Shown here: piece by piece, positions 1-5,591 of the stretch
Layout of the letters: each line of letters opens with the position of its first letter
Position numbering within the stretch: position 1 is the stretch's first letter
Source: Burkholderiaceae bacterium
Lineage (GTDB): Bacteria; Pseudomonadota; Gammaproteobacteria; Burkholderiales; Burkholderiaceae_E
DNA length: 7,396 nucleotides
Assembly: GCA_016710525.1 (NCBI GenBank)
Contig: JADJVQ010000111.1
Coordinates: 1 to 7,396, forward strand
Reading direction: 5' to 3'
The notes under the pieces: generated by a model
What the model was told of the DNA's origin: nothing
What the model saw: only the letters and a program-made list of their open reading frames with translations
The model's database searches: none
Position numbers and translations under genes: made by a program

Positions 1-1
1 T

Positions 2-464
2 CAGGGCTTCAAGCACGTGATGGGCGGGCTGGAACTTGGGCGAATCAACGTGGCGGCGCGCGGCGTGGGCGTGGCGCGCGCCTGCCTGGAAGAATCGGTG
101 GCCTACGCCCAACTGCGGCGCACCTTTGGCAAGCCGATCTGCGAACACCAGGCGATCCAGCTCAAGCTGGCCGACATGGCGACCCGGGCCGAGGCCGCGC
201 GCTTGCTGGTGGAGCAGGCCGCCAAGGCGTATGACGCTGGCCAGCGCTGCGACATGGAAGCGGGCATGGCTGCTGTTCGCCAGCGAGGCGGCGGTCGAAA
301 AACTGATGGAGGCCGCGCGCATCCACGGTGCTTATGGGTACTCGAAGGAAATGAACGTCGAGCGCTACTGCCGCGACGCGCCGCTGCTGTGCATTGGCGA
401 AGGAACCAACGAGTTGCAGCGCCTGATCATCGCCAGCCAGTTGGTGGAGCGCAGCCCGATCTGA
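2..464 (+). CDS. Acyl-CoA dehydrogenase, C-terminal part, 5'-truncated and frameshifted
   Basis: This FAD flavoenzyme introduces the alpha,beta double bond into an acyl-CoA and passes electrons to electron-transfer flavoprotein. Only the C-terminal helical domain lies in the window. The frame opening at base 2 reads QGFKHVMGGLELGRINVAAR, followed by YAQLRRTFGKPI and the helix IQLKLADMATRAEAARLLVEQ, all typical of the family. Near 265-275 the reading frame jumps by +1 (equivalent to a 2-base loss). The second frame continues with FASEAAVEKLMEAARIHGAYGYSKE and ends with the loop GEGTNELQRLIIASQLVE. The Glu of EGTNELQR is the family's usual catalytic base position. No start codon is visible because the gene begins left of the window. 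The next ACAD gene begins 40-64 bases after the stop, so the two are probably cotranscribed. The family assignment is secure, but the substrate is not readable. As written the gene cannot yield one polypeptide; either a sequencing error or a real lesion would explain it. Confidence 0.88.
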
Positions 465-515
465 TGCATCGCCCGGGGACAGTAGTGCCTCAACTCGACG
501 GTGAATGAATCCCAC

Positions 516-520
516 GGAGG
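516..520 (+). promoter_or_regulatory. Ribosome binding site GGAGG that decides a TTG start
   Basis: GGAGG stands eight bases before a TTG codon at 529 in the frame of the second ACAD. The upstream in-frame ATG at 505 has no purine-rich Shine-Dalgarno sequence before it (the preceding bases are ctcaactcgacggtga). The GGAGG would lie inside the coding sequence if ATG 505 were used. The TTG at 529 is therefore the better-supported start. Confidence 0.6.
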
Positions 521-528
521 AAAAGTTC

Positions 529-1698
529 TTGAACAACCTGCTATCCGCTTTCCGGTTCGCCGCCCTTCCCGCCGGGACGAACCCGTTTCGCGCCGAGGTA
601 AAGGCCTTTCTCCAATCCAGCCTTGAGCCAATGCCCGCCGACGTCCGAGCCCGTTCCTGGATGGGCTTCAATGCCGCCTTCAGCAAGAAGCTGGCCGCAC
701 GGGGCTGGGTCGGCGTGACCTTGCCCGCGCGCTACGGCGGCGCCAGCCTGGACGCCTTCTCGCGCTTCGTGCTGGTGGAAGAGCTGCTGGCCGCCGGCGC
801 CCCGGTGTCCGCGCACTGGATCGCCGACCGCCAGAGCGGGCCCTTGATCCTCAAGTTCGGCACGGAGGCGCAACGCCAGTTCTACCTGCCGAAAATCTGC
901 GCCGCCGAGGCGTTTTTCTGCATCGGCATGAGTGAGCCCAATGCCGGCTCCGATCTGGCTAGCGTCGGCACCCGGGCCACGCGATGCCAAATTGACGGTT
1001 CAAGCGGCTGGCGCCTGAACGGCCGCAAGATCTGGACCACCAACGCGCAGCACTGCCATTACATGATCGCCCTGGTCCGCTCGTCGGGCGAGCCGCAGGA
1101 TCGGCAACAGGGCTTGTCGCAGTTCATTGTCGACCTGGCATTGCCCGGCGTGACGGTGCGCCCGATCCGTGACCTGGCGGGTGATGCACATTTTTCCGAA
1201 GTGTTCTTCGACAACGTGCTACTGGCCGACGACGCGCTGATCGGCAATGAAGGCAGCGGCTGGGCGCAAGTCAATGCCGAACTGGCCTTCGAACGCAGCG
1301 GCCCGGAGCGGGTGTATTCCAGCATCGTGCTGCTGGAGCACTGGATCACCTGCCTGCGCCGCAGTCCGCATGCGTCGGCGCATGCCGCCACCATCGGCCG
1401 CTTCGCCACGCACCTGGCTACGCTGCGCAATATGTCGATTGCCGTCACGGCCAAGCTCGTCAACGGGGAAAGCCCGTTGGTCGAAGCGGCCTTGGTCAAG
1501 GACATTGGCACCGAATTCGAGCAGAGCATTCCCGCTGTGATCGAAGCCGCCATCGCTATGGATCCGGACGCCCCGGTCGACGCCGAGCTGTACTGCGCCG
1601 TGGCTTATGTGAGCCAGGTGGCGCCCACCTATTCCCTGCGCGGCGGCACGCGCGAGATCCTGCGCGGCATGATTGCGCGTGGTCTGGGCCTGCGCTGA
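529..1698 (+). CDS. Acyl-CoA dehydrogenase, long-subunit type, intact
   Basis: A full-length ACAD of 389 aa from TTG 529 (397 aa if ATG 505 is the start), which is normal for the family. The N-terminal helical domain carries GWVGVTLPARYGG (about residues 59-71). The beta domain has the FAD/substrate motif GMSEPNAGSDLAS (about 133-145) and RLNGRKIWTTNA (about 162-173). The C-terminal domain ends with PTYSLRGGTREILRGMIARG. The loop position that is Glu in EGTNE-type enzymes is Gly here (RGGTREI). A Glu in AFERSG (about residue 255) is a candidate alternative catalytic base, by analogy with the helix-G Glu of isovaleryl- and long-chain acyl-CoA dehydrogenases; this is an inference. The gene sits 64 bases after the first ACAD and 26 bases before the third. 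Adjacency to a shorter ACAD suggests a heteromeric enzyme like those known in steroid side-chain degradation. The family call is firm; the substrate and partner are unproven. Confidence 0.93.
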   Translation: MNNLLSAFRFAALPAGTNPFRAEVKAFLQSSLEPMPADVRARSWMGFNAAFSKKLAARGWVGVTLPARYGGASLDAFSRFVLVEELLAAGAPVSAHWIADRQSGPLILKFGTEAQRQFYLPKICAAEAFFCIGMSEPNAGSDLASVGTRATRCQIDGSSGWRLNGRKIWTTNAQHCHYMIALVRSSGEPQDRQQGLSQFIVDLALPGVTVRPIRDLAGDAHFSEVFFDNVLLADDALIGNEGSGWAQVNAELAFERSGPERVYSSIVLLEHWITCLRRSPHASAHAATIGRFATHLATLRNMSIAVTAKLVNGESPLVEAALVKDIGTEFEQSIPAVIEAAIAMDPDAPVDAELYCAVAYVSQVAPTYSLRGGTREILRGMIARGLGLR

Positions 1699-1724
1699 AC
1701 CCAGGTTGAATACGAAAGCATTCC

Positions 1725-2703
1725 ATGTTTGCACAAGCGATTGAAGACATTCTCCAGGACCAATGCACGCCCGCCGTGGTGCGCGCGATTGAAGCGGGCG
1801 GCTCGCCGCTTAAGCTGTGGCAGGCGCTGCAAGGTGCCGGCTTTCTTGAACTGCTGGCGTCCGAGGTGGCGGGCGGCGCCGGTCTTGCGCTGGCTGAGCT
1901 GTTCCCGATCCTGAGTAGCTTTGGCCGCTACACGGTGCCGGTGCCGGTGGCTCAGACGATTGTGGCGCGAGCGCTGCTGGGGTCGCAGTTTGCGATGCCC
2001 GCTGGCATGATTACGCTGGGCGCTGCGTTGCGGCGCGAGGCCAGTGGCGCCATCGTTTGTTCATTGACGCCTTACGGCCTTGTAGCCGATTTCGTATTGG
2101 CCAGAGATGGCGATGCTTTGTTGCTGCTGCCAGCAGCAGCGGCCGGGCGCGAGGCGAACTGGCGTGCAAGGAAGCCTTGCGGCCAGCCTGTGTTGGCCCA
2201 ATGAAAGTGCCGCGACGCAGGTACCCGGCGCTGGCCCGCTGCTGCCCGCGTTTGCGGCGGCCCTGTACGCCGCTCTGCTCAGCGGGGCCATGACCCGTGT
2301 GTTCGAAATGACACTGCAATACTGTAATGACCGCGTCCAGTTCGGCAAAACGCTGGGCAAGTTCCAGGCGGTACAGCACCAGTTGAGCGTCATGGCCGAA
2401 CACGTCGCTGCGGCCTCGATGGCAGCCGAGGCCGCCTTCCACACCGACGCTGCGGCACCGTCCCTGCTCGCCGCCGCGATGGCCAAATCCCACACCAGCG
2501 AGGCGGCGGTGCTGGTTGCATCCATTGCCCACGCGCTGCACGGCGCGATTGGCATTGCCGAAGAATACGACCTGCAATTGCTGACCCGGCGCCTGCACGA
2601 GTGGCGCATGGCCCACGGCTCGGAAGCGCACTGGAACGTATTGATCGGCAACAGCGTGTTGGCTGCCGACGTGTCCATCGTTGATTTTGTGCGGTCTGTT
2701 TAG
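1725..2703 (+). CDS. Acyl-CoA dehydrogenase-like protein, short-subunit type, frameshifted
   Basis: The joined product would be about 325 aa, shorter than a standard ACAD of about 380-400 aa. From ATG 1725 (weak upstream GAAAG) the first frame gives an N-terminal helical domain with GAGFLELLASEVAGGAGLAL, then a middle domain, and runs to a stop at 2202-2204. Between about 2130 and 2165 the frame must shift by +1 (or -2). The second frame continues with TGVQGSLAAS, MTLQYCNDRVQFGKTLGKFQ, and then HGAIGIAEEYDLQLLTRRLHEW. The motif YxxxRxQFG and the HGAxG/RRLxxW tail are typical of the C-terminal ACAD domain. The tail MAHGSEAHWNVLIG has no EGT-type loop, so the usual catalytic Glu appears absent. 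This matches the non-catalytic or half-site partner in two-gene ACADs, for example the FadE28/FadE29 type; that is an inference from length and gene order. The gene follows the preceding ACAD by 26 bases. Confidence 0.85.
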
Positions 2704-2768
2704 GCGCAGCTTTTGTGCGCACGATCAGCGGCGAAGTGATCGACACCCGGGGCTCACAACAGTCCCCG
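2704..2768. terminator. Weak hairpins between convergent ACAD and LysR genes
   Basis: The 78-base convergent gap holds two small GC-rich hairpins. One is GCGCA (2704-2708) pairing with TGCGC (2716-2720) over a 7-base loop, directly after the ACAD stop codon. The other is CGGGGCT (2748-2754) pairing with AG-T-CCCCG (2761-2768) with a one-base bulge. Neither is followed by a long T run. Their position suits a bidirectional terminator, but the sequence alone does not prove it. Confidence 0.3.
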
Positions 2769-2781
2769 TTCATTGATCCGG

Positions 2782-3681
2782 CTATTGCGCCACAGACTTG
2801 CCACCACCAAGCGCTTCACTGAAGAAGTCGATGAAGGTCCTTAGCTTGGGTGTCATGTACTGCCGATTCGTGTAAACCGCATACAGCGTGAATGGGGGCA
2901 TCGTGTAGGCCGGCAGCACGCGCGCGAGGCGGCCCGCGGCCAGATCGTCGCCGACCGTCCACTCGGGCAGGAACGCCACGCCCATGCCGGCGTGCACCGC
3001 ATGATAGGTGAGGGTGCTGTCGTCCGAGCGCATCACCGCATGCAGCCTGATCCGCGCCTTGCCGGCAGGCCCCTGCATTTCGACGCCATCGACGTTCACG
3101 TAGTTGGGCACCACGGCGCTGCACCTGGACAGATCGGCGGGTCTGCGAGGAGAGCCTTCGCGCTTCAGGTAGGCCGGGGTTGCGACCAGGTGGAACTGCA
3201 CGGGACAAATCGGCCGTGCAATCAGCGCCGGGGACAGTTCGCGCGTGGCGCGCAGCGCGAGATCGTAGCCATCGGCCACCAGGTCGATCTTGCGATTCTC
3301 CAGCCGCATGTCGACCAGCACCTCGGGATATCTGTTGCGGTAGGCCACCAGTACGTCGGCGAAACGCCGGTTTGCACACCAGACGGGGGCGCTGATCTTG
3401 AGTTGTCCGCGTGGTGCCTGCGCGCTTTGCCGAAGCGCCGCTTCGGCCGCCTGCAGCGTGTCGAGCGCCTCGCAACATTGTGCGTAGTACACCGCGCCGG
3501 CCTCCGTCAGGCTGAGCTTGCGGCTGGTCCGGTGCAGCAGCCTCGCACCGAGGTCGCGTTCGAGCTGGGCGACATGCTTGCTCGCCATCGGCGCAGACAA
3601 GGTGAGGCGCGCTGCGGCGCGGGAAAAGCCGCCGGCCTCGACCACTTCCCTGAAGACGCGAAGGCTGGTCAGTCGATCCAT
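2782..3681 (-). CDS. LysR-type transcriptional regulator
   Basis: An intact 299-aa protein, the usual LysR length. The N-terminal winged helix-turn-helix covers about residues 1-60: MDRLTSLRVFREVVEAGGFS, AAARLTLSAPMASKHVAQLE and LGARLLHRTSRKLSLTEAG. A linker helix follows (about 65-88), then the substrate-binding-like effector domain from about residue 93 (GQLKISAPVWCANRRFADVL) to the end. The HRTSRKLSLTEAG wording is typical of the large CrgA/DmlR-like LysR group. Such proteins bind a small-molecule ligand and usually control a divergent gene and themselves. Here the divergent neighbour is the CDGSH/dioxygenase operon, 200 bases away, so that operon is the most likely target. The ACAD genes converge on it and are less likely targets. 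The start at 3681 (ATG) fits the family's N-terminus, although the ribosome binding site before it is weak. The ligand is not readable from sequence. Confidence 0.93.
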   Translation of the reverse strand: MDRLTSLRVFREVVEAGGFSRAAARLTLSAPMASKHVAQLERDLGARLLHRTSRKLSLTEAGAVYYAQCCEALDTLQAAEAALRQSAQAPRGQLKISAPVWCANRRFADVLVAYRNRYPEVLVDMRLENRKIDLVADGYDLALRATRELSPALIARPICPVQFHLVATPAYLKREGSPRRPADLSRCSAVVPNYVNVDGVEMQGPAGKARIRLHAVMRSDDSTLTYHAVHAGMGVAFLPEWTVGDDLAAGRLARVLPAYTMPPFTLYAVYTNRQYMTPKLRTFIDFFSEALGGGKSVAQ

Positions 3682-3708
3682 TTATGGTTTCTTGTGAGGA
3701 AATGATGT

Positions 3709-3733
3709 GTTAATTTTATAGCTATTGATTAAC
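3709..3733. promoter_or_regulatory. Inverted repeat GTTAAT-N13-ATTAAC, candidate LysR operator
   Basis: A perfect 6-bp inverted repeat with 13 bases between the arms lies in the divergent promoter region, 28 bp upstream of the LysR start. An inner 8-bp palindrome, ATAGCTAT (3718-3725), sits almost at its centre. On the minus strand the same segment contains TATAAA (3720 to 3715), a candidate -10 element for the LysR gene. Binding here would fit the autoregulation usual for this family. The site does not obviously match the T-N11-A consensus, so the assignment is an inference from position and symmetry. Confidence 0.45.
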
Positions 3734-3755
3734 CGAAATGAAACATTAAGCTATT
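3720..3755 (+). repeat. Direct repeat AGCTATT, two copies 29 bp apart
   Basis: AGCTATT occurs at 3720-3726 and again at 3749-3755. ATTAA also recurs at 3728-3732 and 3745-3749. The spacing is close to three helical turns, which could place two protein dimers on one DNA face. An AT-rich region gives short repeats by chance, so this is weak support for a multi-site LysR binding region. Confidence 0.25.
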
Positions 3756-3827
3756 CCTCATGGTCAGTCCAGTCGTAGACATCCAGTCTCAAAGAGGCAG
3801 CCCATAAACCACGTTTTCGTTGATACC

Positions 3828-3855
3828 TTGAACCAATGCAGTACCACTTTTTAAT
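3828..3855 (+). promoter_or_regulatory. Candidate sigma-70 promoter for the CDGSH/dioxygenase operon
   Basis: A -35-like TTGAAC (3828-3833, 4 of 6 consensus bases) and a -10-like TTTAAT (3850-3855, 5 of 6) are separated by 16 bases. Transcription would begin near 3862, leaving about 20 untranslated bases that contain the ribosome binding site. The promoter lies in the only AT-rich stretch of this part of the window. Confidence 0.4.
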
Positions 3856-3870
3856 TTCTTAATCATTCTC

Positions 3871-3875
3871 AGGAG
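3871..3875 (+). promoter_or_regulatory. Strong ribosome binding site AGGAG for the CDGSH gene
   Basis: AGGAG lies six bases before ATG 3882. It supports 3882 as the true start even though the frame opened there is broken after about 11 codons. The frame that carries the CDGSH motifs has no ATG, GTG or TTG between its upstream stop (3860-3862) and the first cysteine motif. Confidence 0.65.
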
Positions 3876-3881
3876 AGCAAC

Positions 3882-4123
3882 ATGAGCAAGCCGCAGATCG
3901 CCGCGACCACGCCGCGTTCGCAATCGATGTCGAAAAGGGCAAGGACTACTGCTGGTGCGCCTGTGGAATGAGCAAGGCGCAGCCGTTCTGCGACGGCAGC
4001 CACAAGGGTGGCGCCTTCGTGCCGACGAAGTACAGCGCCGATGAAAGCAAGACGGTGTATTTTTGCGGCTGCAAGCAGAGCAAGAACGGCGCGCTTTGCG
4101 ACGGCACGCATAAAGCACTGTAA
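3882..4123 (+). CDS. CDGSH-type iron-sulfur protein, two motifs, frameshifted near the start
   Basis: A small (about 80 aa) bacterial CDGSH protein, expected to bind two [2Fe-2S] clusters through 3-Cys-1-His motifs and to act in electron or cluster transfer. The first motif, CACGMSKAQPFCDGSH, fits CxCx2(S/T)x3PxCDG(S/A/T)H exactly. The second, CGCKQSKNGALCDGTH, fits except for Ala where Pro is usual. Translation from ATG 3882 gives MSKPQIAATTPR and then leaves frame. The motif-bearing frame begins FAIDVEKGKDY at 3917. The junction is a CGCG run at 3913-3916; two surplus bases (CG) or one missing base would explain it. As written, the ATG frame stops just after codon 29. The dioxygenase gene starts 15-21 bases after the stop, which indicates an operon. 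The family call is firm; the cellular partner is unknown, though the neighbour suggests a link with the dioxygenase. Confidence 0.87.
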
Positions 4124-4144
4124 GAGCGGGCCATACCCGTGACA

Positions 4145-4959
4145 ATGGAGCGATTGCCGACCTACTTCATCTCGCACGGCGGCGGACCCTGGCCGTACAT
4201 GATGGCGCAATCCAACGGCATGTACGACCGTCTGGCGCAGTCCCTGCGGGATATGCCGCGCCAGCTCGGCGCCCGACCGAAGGCTGTGCTCGTGATCTCC
4301 GCCCATTGGGAGGAGCGCGAGTTCACCGTGATGGCCGCCGCGCGGCCGCCCATGGTCTACGACTACTTCGGTTTTCCCGAACACACCTACCACGTCCAGT
4401 ACCCGGCGCCGGGCCTGCCCACACTGGCCGAGCAGGTGCGGCAGTTGATCCAGGTCGCAGGGTTCTCGGCGCGGCTTGATGCCCAGCGCGGTTTTGACCA
4501 CGGCACCTTCGCGCCGCTGGTGGTGATGTACCCGCTGGCCGACCTGCCGGTCGTGCAACTGTCCTTGCGGGTGGGCTACGACCCGGCGGAACATCTTGCC
4601 ATTCGGCCGTGCCCTGGCGCCGCTGCGCGAGCAGGGCGTGCTGATCGTCGGCAGCGGCCTGAGCTACCACAACCTGCGCCGCATGGGGCCGTCGGCCGCT
4701 GTGCCGTCAAAGCAATTCGATGACTGGCTGCAGCAGACCTTGATCACCACCGATTCGCAGCAGCGCGCGCAGCGGCTGATCGACTGGCAACGGGCACCGG
4801 CCGCCCGCGTGGCCCATCCGCAAGAAGACCATCTGCTGCCATTGATGGTGGCGGTGGGTGCGGCCGAGCGTGACGAAGCCGTGTGTGTACCACGAGGAAG
4901 GCTTCTTTGGCGGCGTCACCGTGTCCAGCTTCAGGTTCGGCCAGGAAGGCGGGGTCTGA
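4145..4959 (+). CDS. LigB/DODA-type extradiol ring-cleavage dioxygenase, two frameshifts
   Basis: This belongs to the class III (LigB superfamily) non-heme metal dioxygenases, which open aromatic rings of catechol-like substrates with O2. Some members act on 4,5-DOPA. The joined product is about 271 aa, as expected for the family. Metal and active-site candidates are His11 in FISHGGG, His54 in VISAHWE, His119 in GFDHGTFAPL, and the His residues of VAHPQEDHLLPLMVAVGAA. Other hallmarks are MVYDYFGFPEHTY, VQLSL, and VLIVGSGLSYHNLR. The first frame is lost at 4604, where an extra C sits between ATT and GGC. The second is lost at the (GT)4 run at 4881-4888, where loss of one GT fits. The C-terminus then reads YHEEGFFGGVTVSSFRFG. 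An in-frame GTG at 4139 is an alternative start; no clear ribosome binding site favours either. The substrate is unknown. Confidence 0.88.
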
Positions 4960-5069
4960 ATGGCGGTGGCTTGCTGGGCCGGTAGGCGCCTGTCGCCGGG
5001 GGGTGTTTCCTGTAACCCACGCGGCAGGTGTACAGCGACAAACGATGAAGTGCGAAGACGGAGAACCGC

Positions 5070-5537
5070 ATGACAAGTTATCTCAGCCATCAGCGCCGTG
5101 GCGCTCGCCCGCGGACGACGCCAAGCAACCCGCATACGCAGCTTGAACAGAATGCGCCGGTAGAACTGCAAGAGCTTGTTTTCGAGAGGGGGCAGTCCCT
5201 GGGCGGCGTGGAAGTTGGTCCGAGCCAGGTGTCTGTTCCCGGAGCGCGCGCCTTTTATTTGCCGCGATGCGGATGCCAGTCCTTCGGCGCCTTCATGTTC
5301 GGCAAGGAGTTTGCCCACATCCACCCGCCCAGTGACGGCAGCCTGCACATGACCTTGCCGCCCGAGAGCGTTCCCCAGGTCATCGAAAACGGCTGGGCGG
5401 AGTTGCATCCGCTGGCGGGTCAATATGGCCTGCCCGGGAACATCGTGATGGTCTATGGGCCGCGTGACGACGAGGAACTGCAGGTTGTTTGCGATTTGCT
5501 GACGGCGTCGCATGCTGCGGCGGCGTCAACGGCGTGA
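5070..5537 (+). CDS. DUF5519 / 'luciferase family' small protein
   Basis: An intact 155-aa cytosolic protein with no signal peptide or membrane segment. ATG 5070 has GGAGAA a few bases upstream, which supports the start. The conserved core runs from about residue 56. It has VPGARAFYL, FAHIHP (81-86), DGSLHMTLP (89-97), GWAELHPLAG (108-117), and VMVYGPRDDEEL (126-137). I recognise this pattern, from memory, as the domain of unknown function often labelled 'luciferase family protein'. That label does not show light production or a flavin reaction, and no catalytic role is established. The paired His residues of HIHP and GSLH could bind a metal, which is an inference. The gene follows the dioxygenase by 110 bases on the same strand. 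It may be the last gene of the LysR-linked operon, though the gap leaves room for its own promoter. Confidence 0.75.
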   Translation: MTSYLSHQRRGARPRTTPSNPHTQLEQNAPVELQELVFERGQSLGGVEVGPSQVSVPGARAFYLPRCGCQSFGAFMFGKEFAHIHPPSDGSLHMTLPPESVPQVIENGWAELHPLAGQYGLPGNIVMVYGPRDDEELQVVCDLLTASHAAAASTA

Positions 5538-5554
5538 AAAATCCGGTGACCGAT

Positions 5555-5572
5555 CCTGCCCGTCAGGGCAGG
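5555..5572. terminator. Hairpin terminator between convergent genes
   Basis: CCTGCCC (5555-5561) and GGGCAGG (5566-5572) form a perfect 7-bp stem with a GTCA loop. They lie between the stop of the DUF5519 gene (5537) and the stop of the acyl-CoA synthetase (5592). On the plus strand no T run follows. On the minus strand a second small hairpin is followed by TTTTT (5541 to 5537), so termination of the synthetase transcript is better supported. Confidence 0.55.
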
Positions 5573-5591
5573 GGGTGGCGCACAACCAGCC

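Noticed and set aside
2011..2678. Two overlapping 200-codon frames on the minus strand
   Set aside because: Both are antisense to the third ACAD, which has clear family motifs.
2992..3705. 237-codon open frame on the plus strand
   Set aside because: It is fully antisense to the intact LysR gene, shows no recognisable domain, and arises from the GC-biased third positions of the real gene.
3869..4594. 241-codon open frame on the minus strand
   Set aside because: It lies antisense to the CDGSH and dioxygenase genes, whose family motifs are unmistakable on the plus strand.
4960..5069. Terminator or promoter in the dioxygenase-DUF5519 gap
   Set aside because: Only 4-5 bp inverted repeats occur (for example GGCG-CCTGT-CGCC), with no T run and no convincing -35/-10 pair.
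4883..5146. 87-codon open frame bridging the dioxygenase and DUF5519 genes
   Set aside because: It overlaps the true C-terminus of the dioxygenase and the supported start of DUF5519, and shows no conserved pattern.
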